Below, in pieces: positions 35,533 to 45,556 of a stretch of 64,000 bases of DNA (positions are counted from its first letter, which is position 1; each line of letters opens with the position of its first letter). A model generated the notes under the pieces. That model had not been told where the DNA came from. It saw only the letters and a program-made list of their open reading frames with translations, and did not search any database. The stretch is from Pseudarthrobacter siccitolerans (GTDB lineage Bacteria > Actinomycetota > Actinomycetes > Actinomycetales > Micrococcaceae), in the NCBI RefSeq assembly GCF_030823375.1, contig NZ_JAUSXB010000001.1, positions 4,340,001 through 4,404,000 on the forward strand, written 5' to 3'. The translations under genes and the position numbers were made by a program.

Positions 35533-38421
35533 ATGGCCACTCGTACTACTTCCGCGCCCAATGGTTCCAGCAGGGCCGGCTCCGGCAGCAAATCCGGCGG
35601 CTCCGGCGGCCGCGGGTCCGGCTCCACGGCAGCCAAATCCCAGGCCAGGCCCGCGCGGTCCGGCACTGCCAGGACGCGCCAGCTTCCCGCCGTCGAACAC
35701 CACCAGCCGTGGCTGCTCCGGGTGGTCGGCGGAGCATGGCTGGCCATTGGCCACCTTGTGGGTGGGGGAGTGCGGCGCATCGGATATGACGTCAGCGACC
35801 TCCCGGCTGACGAGCGCCGCGACGGCGCAGCCCTCTTCAACCTGGCCTTGGGTATTTTCATCGCCACTTTCGCCTGGTGGGGCCTGACTGGCTGGTTCCC
35901 AGACGCCGTCTATAGCGTGGTGAACGGCACGTTCGGCTGGATGTCACTGCTGCTTCCGCTGATGCTTTTTGTCTGCGCCTTCCGCCTCTTCCGCCAGCCC
36001 TTCGACGGGCGCGGCAACAACAGGGTGGGCATCGGATTCCTCATCATGACGTTTGCCGGCTGCGGCCTGGCCCACATTCTGGGCGGACAGCCCACCGTGG
36101 CCCAGGGCTTTGACGGCCTGCGCCAGGCCGGCGGAATGCTCGGCTTCCTTGGCGCCTCCCCACTGGCCGCGATCCATCCGGCCGTGCCGCTGGTGCTGTA
36201 CGGGCTGCTGGCTTTTGTGTCACTGCTCATCATTACCGCCACGCCGTTCGGTGCCATCCCGCGGCGGCTGCGCGGCGCGTATGAGCACCTGATGGGCATC
36301 GACCTCCTGGACGAGGAACAGGACGGGAACAAGCACGACCGAAGCTACCTTGAGCGGACGCCGCCTGCGGCGCCCAAAAAGAAGAAGCGGCGCTTCTTCG
36401 GCAAGGATAAAGATGCCGACGCCGGCCTGGAAGGTTACGTGGGCGACGAAGCCTTCGAACATGCCGTCGTCGATGACGATGATCCACAGCCCCCACATCC
36501 CGCCCCCGGTGTCCGCCGCCCCACCCAGGCGGAGATCGCCGTCGAAAAAATCAAGGCCGCGCAGGGGCTTGGCCCTGCTGCCGCCGGCCACGACAACGCG
36601 ACCGAAGCCATCCCGATGGTCACCCCCGGTATGGCCGCACCCGCGGGCAAGCCGGCCGCCCCGCCAACCGTGCCCTCCAACCCGGTGGCTCCCGCACCGC
36701 CGCCCGTGCCGATCCCGCAGCGCACCGAGCAGCTGTCCCTCGCGGGCGACGTGACCTACACGCTCCCTGCCTCCGACTACCTCACGCCCGGATCCATCCC
36801 CAAGGAGCGCACGGAAGCCAACGATGCCGTCGTCGCTGCCCTGACCGACACGCTCCAGCAGTTCAACGTCGACGCCACCGTGACTGGCTTCAGCCGCGGC
36901 CCCACCGTCACCCGGTACGAGATCGAACTCGCGTCCGGGACCAAGGTGGAGCGGGTCACGGCGCTGTCCAAGAACATCTCCTACGCAGTGGCCTCCAGCG
37001 ACGTGCGGATCCTCAGCCCCATCCCGGGAAAATCCGCGATTGGCATCGAAATCCCCAACACGGACCGCGAGACTGTGTCCCTGGGCGATGTGCTCCGCAG
37101 CCAGAACGCCCGCCGCACCGAGCACCCGATGGTGATGGGCGTGGGCAAGGACGTCGAAGGCGGTTACGTGGTGGCCAACCTCGCCAAGATGCCCCACCTG
37201 CTGGTAGCCGGCGCTACCGGTGCCGGTAAGTCCTCCTTCGTGAACTCCATGATCACCTCCATCCTCATGCGCGCCACCCCGGACGAGGTGCGGATGGTGA
37301 TGGTGGATCCGAAGCGGGTGGAACTCACCGCTTACGAAGGCGTCCCGCACCTCATCACCCCCATCATCACCAACCCCAAGAAGGCCGCCGAAGCCCTCCA
37401 GTGGGTGGTCCGCGAGATGGACGCCCGCTATGACGACCTCGCCAATTACGGGTTCAAGCACATCGACGACTTCAACAAGGCCGTCCGTGCCGGCAAGGTC
37501 CAGCCGCCGGTGGACTCCAAGCGCGTCATCCGCCCGTACCCCTACCTGCTGGTGATCGTGGACGAGCTCGCAGACCTCATGATGGTCGCCCCGCGGGACG
37601 TTGAAGACTCGATCGTCCGCATCACCCAGCTGGCCCGTGCTGCCGGCATCCACCTGGTCCTGGCTACCCAGCGGCCATCGGTGGACGTGGTGACCGGCCT
37701 GATCAAGGCCAACGTTCCCTCCAGGATGGCCTTCGCCACCTCCTCCGTGACCGACTCCCGCGTGGTCCTGGACCAGCCGGGCGCCGAAAAGCTCATCGGG
37801 CAGGGTGACGCGCTCTTCCTGCCCATGGGCGCCTCCAAGGCCATGCGTGTCCAGGGAGCCTGGGTCACGGAGTCTGAAATCCACAAGGTGGTGGAGCACG
37901 TCAAGGGACAACTCCAGGCCACCTACCGCGACGACGTTGCGGCGGAGGCGCCCAAGAAACAGATCGACGACGACATCGGGGACGACCTCGAGGTACTGCT
38001 GCAGGCCACCGAACTGGTGGTCACCACACAGTTCGGCTCCACCTCCATGCTGCAGCGCAAGCTGCGCGTCGGATTCGCCAAGGCGGGCCGCCTCATGGAC
38101 CTGCTCGAATCAAGGGGAGTGGTGGGCCCTTCCGAAGGATCGAAGGCCCGCGACGTGCTGGTGAAACCGGACGACCTCGCCCCCGTCCTGGCCGCCATGA
38201 AGGGCCAGGAGGCTCCGGCCGCACCGGATGCCCAGACGGCCGCGCTCAGCGACAACGCCAACGCGAACATTGCCCAGGGCGGGTACGCCGAAGACCTGGT
38301 GGCCGCGGACTTGGACCAGCGAAAGCAGAACGTGGAATATTACGACGGCTCCGATTCCCCGCCCGGCGGGTATGACGACGAGGACGGCTCCGAAGACGCC
38401 TGGTCCCTCACCGGGCGCTAG
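35533..38421 (+). CDS. ftsK: DNA translocase FtsK/SpoIIIE
   Basis: Septum-located ATP-driven DNA pump for chromosome segregation at division. The 962-aa protein has a Ser/Gly-rich N-terminus (1-50), four membrane helices (about 110-240), a Pro/Ala-rich linker, and the motor domain with VTGFSRGPTVTRYEIEL, Walker A GATGAGKSSFVN, Walker B YLLVIVDELADLMMV and the family signature LARAAGIHLVLATQRPSVDV. The C-terminal gamma winged helix includes LQRKLRVGFAKAGRLMDLLE. ATG 35533 fits the -10 element; the frame is open from 35479. It precedes pgsA as in mycobacteria. Confidence 0.96.
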   Translation: MATRTTSAPNGSSRAGSGSKSGGSGGRGSGSTAAKSQARPARSGTARTRQLPAVEHHQPWLLRVVGGAWLAIGHLVGGGVRRIGYDVSDLPADERRDGAALFNLALGIFIATFAWWGLTGWFPDAVYSVVNGTFGWMSLLLPLMLFVCAFRLFRQPFDGRGNNRVGIGFLIMTFAGCGLAHILGGQPTVAQGFDGLRQAGGMLGFLGASPLAAIHPAVPLVLYGLLAFVSLLIITATPFGAIPRRLRGAYEHLMGIDLLDEEQDGNKHDRSYLERTPPAAPKKKKRRFFGKDKDADAGLEGYVGDEAFEHAVVDDDDPQPPHPAPGVRRPTQAEIAVEKIKAAQGLGPAAAGHDNATEAIPMVTPGMAAPAGKPAAPPTVPSNPVAPAPPPVPIPQRTEQLSLAGDVTYTLPASDYLTPGSIPKERTEANDAVVAALTDTLQQFNVDATVTGFSRGPTVTRYEIELASGTKVERVTALSKNISYAVASSDVRILSPIPGKSAIGIEIPNTDRETVSLGDVLRSQNARRTEHPMVMGVGKDVEGGYVVANLAKMPHLLVAGATGAGKSSFVNSMITSILMRATPDEVRMVMVDPKRVELTAYEGVPHLITPIITNPKKAAEALQWVVREMDARYDDLANYGFKHIDDFNKAVRAGKVQPPVDSKRVIRPYPYLLVIVDELADLMMVAPRDVEDSIVRITQLARAAGIHLVLATQRPSVDVVTGLIKANVPSRMAFATSSVTDSRVVLDQPGAEKLIGQGDALFLPMGASKAMRVQGAWVTESEIHKVVEHVKGQLQATYRDDVAAEAPKKQIDDDIGDDLEVLLQATELVVTTQFGSTSMLQRKLRVGFAKAGRLMDLLESRGVVGPSEGSKARDVLVKPDDLAPVLAAMKGQEAPAAPDAQTAALSDNANANIAQGGYAEDLVAADLDQRKQNVEYYDGSDSPPGGYDDEDGSEDAWSLTGR

Positions 38422-38432
38422 GCCGAAGACTG

Positions 38433-38438
38433 TAGCCT
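38433..38438 (+). promoter_or_regulatory. -10 element of pgsA (leaderless)
   Basis: TAGCCT lies 6 nt before GTG 38445, inside the 23-bp ftsK-pgsA gap. It suggests a separate start of transcription for pgsA-cinA. Confidence 0.55.
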
Positions 38439-38444
38439 AGAAAG

Positions 38445-39083
38445 GTGACAAGTACCGATGCAACCGCCGCCGGCCGTGCCGGGGTCTGGAACCTTCCCAA
38501 TATCCTGACCATGCTCCGCATCGCGCTGGTGCCGTTCTTCGTCTGGTTCCTGATCGCGGACGCGCCCGGACTCCACAGCCAGTCCGGGCCCTGGCGCTGG
38601 GCAGCAGCGGCCGCGTTCGCCGTCGCGATTTACACTGACAAACTCGACGGCGATATCGCCAGGAGCCGGAACCTGGTGACCGATTTCGGCAAGATCGCCG
38701 ACCCCATCGCAGACAAGCTGCTCATCGGTTCTGCCCTGGTGATGCTGTCCGTGCTCGGCGAACTGCCCTGGTGGGCCACCCTGGTGATCCTGGTGCGTGA
38801 ATGGGGCGTCACCGCCCTGCGCTTCTTCGTCATCCGTTACGGCGTTATTCCCGCCTCGCGGGGCGGGAAGCTTAAAACCGTGGTCCAGACCCTGGCCATC
38901 TTCCTGTACCTCCTCCCGCTGGCCGCCGTTGCGCCGTGGCTCACCTGGGCGGCATTCGCCGTCATGATGGTGGCCGTGGCAATCACCGTCTGGACCGGCG
39001 TCGAGTACGTGATCGAGGCGATGCGCCTGCGCGCCAAGGGGAAAGTCCAGGGAACCAAAAACAGCGGACAGGAACCGGCATGA
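38445..39083 (+). CDS. pgsA: CDP-alcohol phosphatidyltransferase (PgsA type)
   Basis: Integral membrane enzyme making phosphatidylglycerol phosphate from CDP-diacylglycerol and glycerol-3-phosphate. The 212-aa protein has NLPNILTMLRIALVPFFVWF, the active-site motif DGDIARSRNLVTDFGKIADP continuing to IADK (D-G-x2-A-R-x8-G-x3-D-x3-D), and five or six hydrophobic segments. The basic C-terminus is cytoplasmic. Its stop overlaps the cinA ATG, so the two are coupled. The ftsK-pgsA-clgR neighbourhood matches the mycobacterial order as I recall it. Confidence 0.93.
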   Translation: MTSTDATAAGRAGVWNLPNILTMLRIALVPFFVWFLIADAPGLHSQSGPWRWAAAAAFAVAIYTDKLDGDIARSRNLVTDFGKIADPIADKLLIGSALVMLSVLGELPWWATLVILVREWGVTALRFFVIRYGVIPASRGGKLKTVVQTLAIFLYLLPLAAVAPWLTWAAFAVMMVAVAITVWTGVEYVIEAMRLRAKGKVQGTKNSGQEPA

Positions 39084-39574
39084 ACAACCAGCACCATCTG
39101 TCGCTTCACCACCTGTCGGAGCAGGCCGTCCGCCAGGCCCTCGAGCTCAAGCGTACGGTGGCAACAGCCGAGTCGCTGACAGCCGGCATGGTGTCCGCAG
39201 TCCTCGCTGACACTCCGGGCGCCTCCGGGATGCTGCAGGGCGGAGTGGTGGCCTACCAGAACTCCGTCAAAACGGACGTGCTGAAGGTCTCCGCGGAACT
39301 GCTGGCCCGTGTGGGATCCGTTGATACCGGGGTGGCCGCCGACATGGCACAAGGTGCCCGGACGGCCCTTGGCGCCGATATTGGCGTCTCCACCACGGGT
39401 GTTGCCGGACCGGAAGCCCACGACGGAAAACCGGTGGGAACGGTGTATATAGGCATTGCTACGGCAGCAGGAACAAACGGCTACGAGTATGTGTTTTCAG
39501 GGAACCGGTCGGAGATCCGGGGGCAGGCCTGCGGCGCTGCGCTGGAACGGCTGATCGAAGCCCTGGCTTCCTGA
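39080..39574 (+). CDS. cinA: CinA C-terminal family nicotinamide-nucleotide amidase
   Basis: Deamidates NMN to nicotinate mononucleotide in NAD recycling. The 164-aa protein is the stand-alone C-terminal domain, with TVATAESLTAGMVSAVLADT (active-site ESLTAG), GGVVAYQNSVKTDVL, STTGVAGPEAHDGKPVGTVY and the final helix. It lacks the N-terminal MoCF domain of full-length CinA. The ATG overlaps the pgsA stop (ATGA). The older link of this family to competence is historical and not implied here. Confidence 0.93.
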   Translation: MNNQHHLSLHHLSEQAVRQALELKRTVATAESLTAGMVSAVLADTPGASGMLQGGVVAYQNSVKTDVLKVSAELLARVGSVDTGVAADMAQGARTALGADIGVSTTGVAGPEAHDGKPVGTVYIGIATAAGTNGYEYVFSGNRSEIRGQACGAALERLIEALAS

Positions 39575-39725
39575 AGTTACCGGGCTGTAAAGTTGATGGG
39601 AACAAAAGCCGGTACCGATTAGTTATTACATTGTGTCGCTTCCGGAGAGCGGAGGCGCCTAGGATGAAAACACCAACGGTTCGCTTCACGGCGAACCGGA
39701 CTAAACGAGGAGCAAGGCGATACAG

Positions 39726-40178
39726 ATGGTAAAGCAGCCCGTATCCGTAAACGGCGTTGTCCGCTGGAAGGATGTGGGCCTCGCCGATCAGGCTAAGAGC
39801 GAACAGAAGGAGCGCAAGATGGTGGTACTTCGTCACGAAATCGGTGATGTCCTGCGCGATGTTCGCCAGCGTCAGGGGCGCACGCTCCGTGAAGTCTCGC
39901 ACAGCGCCCGTGTCTCCCTGGGTTACCTCAGCGAAGTGGAGCGCGGTCAGAAGGAAGCATCTTCCGAGCTGCTGTCTTCAATCTGCTCGGCCCTGGACGT
40001 CCCGTTGTCCAGCATGCTCCGCGAGGTCAGCGACCGGGTGGCAGTAGCCGAAGGCGTAGCCGTTCCGGACACCGTTCCGCAGGAATTCTCCCAGCGTTAC
40101 GGACGCGACCTTGAGCGCGACCTGAACAACGAACTCAACGATGAACTTTCAACGGGACTCCTCTCCGGCGCCCGGTAA
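39726..40178 (+). CDS. clgR: ClgR-like Xre-family transcriptional regulator
   Basis: Helix-turn-helix activator; ClgR in actinobacteria controls clp protease and envelope-stress genes. The 150-aa protein has the diagnostic HTH core [20 protein letters not shown] and [20 protein letters not shown], then [20 protein letters not shown]. Its C-terminus ([20 protein letters not shown]) ends in small residues, as ClgR does for proteolytic turnover. ATG 39726 gives a 31-residue extension before the HTH; an alternative ATG at 39819 has its own GGAG. It follows pgsA-cinA, as in mycobacteria where clgR neighbours pgsA3. Confidence 0.88.
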   Translation: MVKQPVSVNGVVRWKDVGLADQAKSEQKERKMVVLRHEIGDVLRDVRQRQGRTLREVSHSARVSLGYLSEVERGQKEASSELLSSICSALDVPLSSMLREVSDRVAVAEGVAVPDTVPQEFSQRYGRDLERDLNNELNDELSTGLLSGAR

Positions 40179-40213
40179 GGATTGATCCACCACACGGTGG
40201 AATCCTGCACGTT

Positions 40214-40242
40214 GAAGCCCCCGGCAATCCGCCGGGGGCTTC
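40214..40242 (+). terminator. Terminator after clgR
   Basis: Perfect 12-bp stem (40214-40225 with 40231-40242) and AATCC loop, between convergent clgR and marR-type genes. A short T-rich stretch (GTGTTT) follows a few bases later. Confidence 0.75.
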
Positions 40243-40269
40243 ACGTGTTTCTGCTCACGAACGTGGGCC

Positions 40270-40803
40270 CTACTTCTCCCCGGCCGGGGCGGCAGGCGGA
40301 CCATCCTGCGGGAAACCGTCACGCTCATACGTTGCGTTCAGCTTGGCCATAAACCGGGCCAGCTCCTGCAAGTCCTCCACCGGCCATTCACCCAGCCGCT
40401 CCCGAAAGACCTGGCGGCGCGCGTCCTGGACCTGGTGCATCTTTTCCTCGCCCTTGGGGGTCAGCTGGATGGCCTGGGCGCGCCCGTCCAGCGGATCGGC
40501 TTCCTTGGAAACCAGGCCGATGTTTTCGAGGAATGCAATCTGCCGGCTGACTGACGGCTTGCCCACACCGATGTTCATCGCGAGATCCGTGAGCCGGATA
40601 GGGCCCTCCCGGCGGATGACTGTCAACAGGCCGTAGGCGGCGGGCTCCATGTCCGGGTGGACCTGGCGGGAAAGCTGGTTGGAGATGGCCCGCGCGCGCC
40701 GCCAGAAGAGGCTGATCTGGTGTTCGACGTTCTGCAGGGCTGCGTCCACCAAATAATCGTCGTCGCGGCCGTCAGGGGTCGGGGCGGCAGGGGAGTTGCT
40801 CAT
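40270..40803 (-). CDS. MarR-family transcriptional regulator
   Basis: Winged-helix repressor-type protein, 177 aa, probably dimeric. The DNA-binding region has EPAAYGLLTVIRREGPIRLT, DLAMNIGVGKPSVSRQIAFL (recognition helix), and the wing SKEADPLDGRAQAIQLTPKG. The effector and targets are unknown. A -10 element 7 nt before the ATG suggests a leaderless transcript. It is divergent from the DUF3046 gene across 42 bp and could control either. Confidence 0.9.
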   Translation of the reverse strand: MSNSPAAPTPDGRDDDYLVDAALQNVEHQISLFWRRARAISNQLSRQVHPDMEPAAYGLLTVIRREGPIRLTDLAMNIGVGKPSVSRQIAFLENIGLVSKEADPLDGRAQAIQLTPKGEEKMHQVQDARRQVFRERLGEWPVEDLQELARFMAKLNATYERDGFPQDGPPAAPAGEK

Positions 40804-40810
40804 GGCAACA

Positions 40811-40816
40811 ATTCTA
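40811..40816 (-). promoter_or_regulatory. -10 element of the MarR gene (leaderless)
   Basis: On the minus strand TAGAAT lies 7 nt before the ATG at 40803. It overlaps the short divergent region shared with the DUF3046 gene. Confidence 0.5.
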
Positions 40817-40845
40817 AGGGTGCGCGATCATGAGAGACTTTTCAG

Positions 40846-41070
40846 GTGCGAATCAGCGACTATTGGCGACTTATGGACGACGAATTTGGCGCCGGCTACT
40901 CGCGGGTCCTCAGCAGCACCCTTGTTCTTGCCGGCGTGGGTGGCCGCACCGCGGACCAGGCGCTGGCCGCCGGCGTGGAACCGCGCAAGGTGTGGCTGGC
41001 GGTCTGTGATGTCCAGGATGTTCCCGCCGGACGCCGGCTTGGCCGGGACATGAAGCCCCGCGCCGAATAG
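40846..41070 (+). CDS. DUF3046 family small protein
   Basis: A 74-aa actinobacterial protein of unknown function. The family pattern is clear: MRISDYWRLMDDEFGAGYSR, GGRTADQALAAGVEPRKVWL and AVCDVQDVPAGRR. It lies just upstream of recA, as in mycobacteria (Rv2738c type, from memory). GTG 40846 is the only start consistent with the family N-terminus; no strong ribosome binding site is seen. It ends 30 bp before the recA promoter. Confidence 0.85.
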   Translation: MRISDYWRLMDDEFGAGYSRVLSSTLVLAGVGGRTADQALAAGVEPRKVWLAVCDVQDVPAGRRLGRDMKPRAE

Positions 41071-41100
41071 CCGAATCTTCCTGACACGCCGGGCCATTGT

Positions 41101-41116
41101 TCGAATACCTGTTCGG
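41101..41116 (+). promoter_or_regulatory. LexA (SOS) box upstream of recA
   Basis: TCGAATACCTGTTCGG keeps both half-sites CGAA and GTTCG of the SOS consensus, with two deviations. A TATGCT -10-like element follows at 41124-41129, about 130 bp before the recA ATG. Confidence 0.75.
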
Positions 41117-41260
41117 GTAAAGCTATGCTTTTCACAGCGGGTTATCCACATAGCTGCCGTCCTCCGGCCGGAATGTCAGTGGGTCCCATTAGCGTCAGAG
41201 ATGACCAATAAACGGCCCCTGAGGCCACTCCAAAGCGAGAAAGCATTAGAGGTGTGAACC

Positions 41261-42316
41261 ATGGCGGCAGCCCCGGATCGTGCAAAAGCGCTCGAAGCAG
41301 CGCTGGCCCAGATCGACAAGCAGTTCGGTAAAGGCTCAGTCATGCGGCTCGGCGACGAAGTCCGGGCACCCATCGAGGTTATCCCCACCGGCTCCATTGC
41401 CCTGGACGTAGCACTGGGAATTGGCGGCCTTCCCCGCGGCCGCGTGGTTGAGATCTACGGCCCGGAATCCTCCGGTAAAACCACCGTGGCACTGCACGCC
41501 GTGGCCAACGCCCAGCGCCTGGGCGGCATCGCTGCCTTCATCGACGCCGAGCACGCCCTTGACCCCGAGTACGCCGCCAAGCTCGGTGTGGACACGGACG
41601 CGCTCCTGGTCTCCCAGCCGGACACCGGCGAGCAGGCGCTGGAGATCATGGACATGCTCGTCGGTTCAGGCTCCCTCGACGTCATCGTCATCGACTCCGT
41701 CGCCGCCCTGGTGCCCCGCGCCGAAATCGAGGGCGACATGGGCGACAGCCACGTGGGCCTCCAGGCCCGGCTGATGAGCCAGGCCCTGCGTAAGATCACC
41801 GGCCGCCTGAGCCAGACCAAAACCACGGCGATCTTCATCAACCAGCTCCGTGAAAAGATCGGCGTCTTCTTCGGTTCCCCCGAAACCACCACCGGTGGTA
41901 AGGCCCTGAAGTTCTACGCCTCCATCCGTATCGACGTGCGCCGCATCCAGACCCTCAAGGAAGGCGCGGATTCGGTCGGTAACCGCACGAAAGCCAAGAT
42001 CGTCAAGAACAAGATGGCCCCGCCCTTCAAGGTGGCCGAGTTCGACATCATCTACGGCCAGGGCATCTCCCGCGAGGGCGGCATCATCGACATGGGTGTT
42101 GAGCACGGCATCATCAAGAAGTCCGGCTCCTGGTTCACGTACGACGGCGACCAGCTGGGCCAGGGCATGGAAAACTCCCGCCGGTTCCTCCGGGACAACC
42201 CGGAGCTCGCCGCCGAGTTGGAGCGGCTGATCAAGGAAAAGCTTGGAGTCGGCGTGAAGCCTGCCGAGGCCGAGTCCAAGGACTCCCCGAAGCTGAAGGC
42301 TGTTGACGGGTTCTAA
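41261..42316 (+). CDS. recA: Recombinase RecA
   Basis: ATP-dependent strand-exchange protein; the RecA filament also triggers LexA self-cleavage. The 351-aa protein has Walker A GPESSGKT (67-74), Walker [37 protein letters not shown] L2 sequence and a normal acidic C-terminus. No intein is present, unlike M. tuberculosis recA. AGAGGTG precedes the ATG. The LexA box 145 bp upstream shows SOS control. recX follows after 3 bp. Confidence 0.98.
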   Translation: MAAAPDRAKALEAALAQIDKQFGKGSVMRLGDEVRAPIEVIPTGSIALDVALGIGGLPRGRVVEIYGPESSGKTTVALHAVANAQRLGGIAAFIDAEHALDPEYAAKLGVDTDALLVSQPDTGEQALEIMDMLVGSGSLDVIVIDSVAALVPRAEIEGDMGDSHVGLQARLMSQALRKITGRLSQTKTTAIFINQLREKIGVFFGSPETTTGGKALKFYASIRIDVRRIQTLKEGADSVGNRTKAKIVKNKMAPPFKVAEFDIIYGQGISREGGIIDMGVEHGIIKKSGSWFTYDGDQLGQGMENSRRFLRDNPELAAELERLIKEKLGVGVKPAEAESKDSPKLKAVDGF

Positions 42317-42319
42317 CCG

Positions 42320-42958
42320 TTGAGGGGTACTGACGATGCGCGTCCCCGCCGGTCCCGGACCGGCGGGCGGCGCGCTGCTTCCTTTGCAGATTCTTACCCG
42401 GACGGCCCGGAACCTGACTCTCCGATTTCGGAGGACCTCGAACCGGATCCCTTCTCGGTGGCCCAGGCCATTGTCTACCGGCAGTTGACCGCGTCGGCGA
42501 AAAGCAGGCTTCAACTGGCCCGCAAGCTTTCCGAGCGGAACATCCCGGAGCACGTTGCTGAGGCGGTCCTGGACAAGTTCGAGGAAGCCCGCCTCATCAA
42601 TGACGCCGATTTCGCTGACATGTGGGTGCGGAGCCGTTCGCAGTCCCGCAAGCTGGCCAAGGGTGCGCTCCGCCGGGAACTGGCGGAAAAAGGTGTGGAC
42701 CAGGAAACCGCTGCGGCGGCCCTGGAGCAGATCTCCGACCATGATGAGGAAGCCGCTGCGAGGAGCCTGGTGGAGCGGAAGCTGCGGCCCGGCGCCGATC
42801 TGGCAGACCAGGCAGAGCGGGACAAAGCCACGCGCCGGCTGGCATCGATGCTGGCGCGGAAGGGTTACCAGCCGTCCCAGGCCTTCCGCATCGTCACCGA
42901 GGTCCTGGACGCCCATCCGGCTCCAGACCATGATGAGCCTTTGAACCGGTACCCTTAA
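42320..42958 (+). CDS. recX: Regulatory protein RecX
   Basis: Binds and limits RecA filaments. The 212-aa protein has a nonconserved N-terminus (about 45 residues) and then the triple three-helix repeats: AKSRLQLARKLSERNIPEHV, SRKLAKGALRRELAEKGVDQ and RRLASMLARKGYQPSQAF. The TTG at 42320 is accepted because it follows recA directly, but its ribosome binding site is weak and a start further inside is possible. A -10 hexamer for miaB lies in its last codons. Confidence 0.9.
   Translation: MRGTDDARPRRSRTGGRRAASFADSYPDGPEPDSPISEDLEPDPFSVAQAIVYRQLTASAKSRLQLARKLSERNIPEHVAEAVLDKFEEARLINDADFADMWVRSRSQSRKLAKGALRRELAEKGVDQETAAAALEQISDHDEEAAARSLVERKLRPGADLADQAERDKATRRLASMLARKGYQPSQAFRIVTEVLDAHPAPDHDEPLNRYP
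42950..42955 (+). promoter_or_regulatory. -10 element of miaB inside the recX end (leaderless)
   Basis: TACCCT overlaps the last recX codons and lies 6 nt before GTG 42962. Confidence 0.5.
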
Positions 42959-42961
42959 CAG

Positions 42962-44536
42962 GTGAGTTTGACCATTCCTTCCCCCGTTTCCGGCCCAGGC
43001 GCTGTTGTGGAGTTGGGCGCTGCCCAGGCTGCGTCCATCTTGGAAAACGGTACCCAGAAGCCACGCACCTACGAGGTCCGTACCTTCGGCTGCCAAATGA
43101 ACGTGCATGATTCCGAGCGTATGGCGGGCATGCTGGAGAATGCAGGCTACGTGCCGGCGGACGGCGGGCAGGCCGACGTCGTGGTCTTCAACACCTGTGC
43201 CGTGCGGGAAAACGCGGACAACAAGCTCTACGGCAACCTCGGTATGCTGGCCCCCGTGAAGGCAGCCAACCCGGGAATGCAGATCGCGGTGGGCGGCTGC
43301 CTGGCGCAGAAGGACCGGGAGACGATCCTGAAGAAGGCGCCCTGGGTGGACGCCGTCTTCGGCACGCACAACGTTGGTGCCCTGCCCGCCCTGCTGGAGC
43401 GGGCCCGGCACAACCACGAGGCCCAGCTGGAGATCCTCGAGTCCCTGGACGTTTTCCCGTCCACCCTCCCCACCAAGCGCGATTCCGTCTACTCGGGCTG
43501 GGTTTCCATTTCGGTGGGCTGCAACAACACCTGCACCTTCTGCATCGTTCCGGCCCTGCGTGGCAAGGAGAAGGACCGCCGCCCCGGCGACATTCTCGCG
43601 GAGATCCAGGCCCTCGTTGATGACGGTGCCATCGAAGTCACCCTGCTGGGACAGAACGTGAACTCCTACGGCGTGGAGTTCGGCGACCGGCAGGCCTTCT
43701 CCAAACTCCTTCGCGCCTGCGGTGACATTGAGGGACTGGAACGCGTCCGTTTCACCAGCCCCCACCCGGCCGCCTTCACAGACGACGTCATTGACGCCAT
43801 GGCCGAAACACCGAATGTGATGCCGCAGCTGCACATGCCGCTGCAGTCGGGCTCGGACAAGGTCCTGCGCGACATGAAGCGCTCCTACCGGTCGGCGAAG
43901 TTCCTGGGCATCCTGGACAAGGTCCGTGAAAAGATTCCCCATGCCGCCATCTCCACGGACATCATCGTTGGCTTCCCGGGTGAAACCGAAGAGGACTTCC
44001 ACGCGACCCTCGACGTCGTGGAGAAGTCCCGCTTCGCCACGGCCTTCACGTTCCAGTACTCCAAACGCCCCGGAACCCCCGCTGCGGACTTGCCGGACCA
44101 GCTTCCCAAGGCAGTGGTGCAGGAACGCTTCGAACGGCTCACCGAACTCCAGGACCGCATCGCCGCCGAGGAAAACCGCAAGCAGCTCGGCCGCAAAGTT
44201 GAGGTTATGGTCACTGCGCAGTCGGGACGGAAGGCCGGGGAAACCCACCGCTTGTCCGGCCGGTCCCAAGACCAGCGGCTGGTGCACTTCTCCGTCCCTG
44301 ACGGCGCTGAAGCACCGCGCCCGGGCGACCTCGTAACGGTCACCATCACGGAGGCCGCAGCCTTCCACCTCGTGGCCGATCCCACCCTTGACGATTACAG
44401 CCTCCGCCGTTCCCGCGCCGGCGACGCCTGGGACAGGTCGCAGGCCGATTCCTGCGGTGTTCCCGCCCCGGGCACCGGCGACGGCAGGACCGGGGTTTCC
44501 CTCGGCATGCCCTCGCTGCCTGTGCGCACCCGCTGA
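42962..44536 (+). CDS. miaB: tRNA-2-methylthio-N6-dimethylallyladenosine synthase
   Basis: Radical-SAM methylthiotransferase that adds the ms2 group to i6A37 of tRNA. The 524-aa protein has the N-terminal cluster cysteines in [25 protein letters not shown] and VGGCLAQKD, the radical-SAM motif CNNTCTFC, and a C-terminal TRAM domain ([16 protein letters not shown]). A Ser/Gly-rich tail of about 40 residues after the TRAM domain is extra. It is followed 3 bp later by miaA, whose product makes its substrate. Confidence 0.95.
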   Translation: MSLTIPSPVSGPGAVVELGAAQAASILENGTQKPRTYEVRTFGCQMNVHDSERMAGMLENAGYVPADGGQADVVVFNTCAVRENADNKLYGNLGMLAPVKAANPGMQIAVGGCLAQKDRETILKKAPWVDAVFGTHNVGALPALLERARHNHEAQLEILESLDVFPSTLPTKRDSVYSGWVSISVGCNNTCTFCIVPALRGKEKDRRPGDILAEIQALVDDGAIEVTLLGQNVNSYGVEFGDRQAFSKLLRACGDIEGLERVRFTSPHPAAFTDDVIDAMAETPNVMPQLHMPLQSGSDKVLRDMKRSYRSAKFLGILDKVREKIPHAAISTDIIVGFPGETEEDFHATLDVVEKSRFATAFTFQYSKRPGTPAADLPDQLPKAVVQERFERLTELQDRIAAEENRKQLGRKVEVMVTAQSGRKAGETHRLSGRSQDQRLVHFSVPDGAEAPRPGDLVTVTITEAAAFHLVADPTLDDYSLRRSRAGDAWDRSQADSCGVPAPGTGDGRTGVSLGMPSLPVRTR

Positions 44537-44539
44537 CCG

Positions 44540-45436
44540 GTGGGCTCCCAGCCTGTTATCGCCGTCGTCGGTCCCACCGGCTCAGGCAAGTCAGACCTGG
44601 CGGTCAACCTGGCACTCGAACTGGACGGCGAAGTCATCAACGCCGACGCCATGCAGTTCTATCGCGGCATGGACATCGGTACGGCGAAAATGAGCCCCGC
44701 TGAACGCAGGGGAGTGCCGCACCACCTTCTGGACATCCTGGATGTGACCCAGGAGGCCAGCGTCTCGCAGTTCCAGGAGCAGGCAAGGGCCGCCATCACC
44801 GATATCCACGCGCGCGGCAAGCGGGCCATCCTCGCCGGGGGTTCCGGCCTGTACGTGCGGGCCGCCCTGGACGTCCTGGAATTCCCCGGAACAGATAAGG
44901 CGCTGCGGCAGCAGCTTGAGGAAGAGCTGGCGGCCCAGGGCTCGGCGGCACTGCTGGCCCGGCTCCAGGCCGTTGATCCGGTGTCCGCCGCCCGGCTCCT
45001 CGATGACCGGCGCATCATCCGCGCATTGGAGGTCCATCACCTCACCGGCCGCCCGTTCAGTTCCTTTATGCCGCAACGGGAGTACTTCCAGCCTGCAGTG
45101 CAGATCGGCCTCACCGTGGACCGGGACCAACTGCGCGAGCGGCTGGCGCTCCGCGTGCACCGCATGGTGGACAGCGGGCTGCTTGCCGAGGTGGAGCGGC
45201 TCGAAGCCCAAGGACTGCGGGAGGGCAAAACAGCGCCCCGCGCCCTGGGCTACGCACAGTTCCTGCGGGTGCTCGACGGCGCAGCAACAGTCGCGGAGGC
45301 CGTTGACGAAACCATCGTGGCCACGCGCCAGTTCGCCCGTCGCCAGCTGACCTGGTTCCGGGCTGACCCGCGCATCAACTGGCTGGACTGGCAGGACCTC
45401 GGGCTGACGTCCCGCGCGGCAGCACTCTGCGGCTGA
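44540..45436 (+). CDS. miaA: tRNA dimethylallyltransferase
   Basis: Transfers a dimethylallyl group to A37 of tRNAs reading UNN codons. The 298-aa protein begins with the P-loop GPTGSGKS (11-18) and contains [58 protein letters not shown] and the tRNA-binding [18 protein letters not shown] with [16 protein letters not shown] 44540 lies 3 bp after miaB. dapF follows with its own -10 element. Confidence 0.96.
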   Translation: MGSQPVIAVVGPTGSGKSDLAVNLALELDGEVINADAMQFYRGMDIGTAKMSPAERRGVPHHLLDILDVTQEASVSQFQEQARAAITDIHARGKRAILAGGSGLYVRAALDVLEFPGTDKALRQQLEEELAAQGSAALLARLQAVDPVSAARLLDDRRIIRALEVHHLTGRPFSSFMPQREYFQPAVQIGLTVDRDQLRERLALRVHRMVDSGLLAEVERLEAQGLREGKTAPRALGYAQFLRVLDGAATVAEAVDETIVATRQFARRQLTWFRADPRINWLDWQDLGLTSRAAALCG

Positions 45437-45543
45437 AGGGCTGCTTTGCTAAGGAGGTCCTTGTCCGCGTCTGGGGCAGTTCCTGCCGCGGGGGTCGCGT
45501 TATGGAGAGACACTTCGGTTTCGGGCCTGCTCAGCCCGGCCGG

Positions 45544-45549
45544 TACGCT
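45544..45549 (+). promoter_or_regulatory. -10 element of dapF (leaderless)
   Basis: TACGCT lies 7 nt before ATG 45557; it fixes the start in a frame open from 45446. Confidence 0.55.
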
Positions 45550-45556
45550 TGACAGC

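Noticed and set aside
41261..42316. Intein in recA, as in M. tuberculosis
   Set aside because: The frame is 351 aa and continuous; no extra cysteine-rich or endonuclease domain.
41666..44368. 900-aa minus-strand frame across recA, recX and miaB
   Set aside because: Covers three well-supported genes on the other strand and has no recognisable domain.
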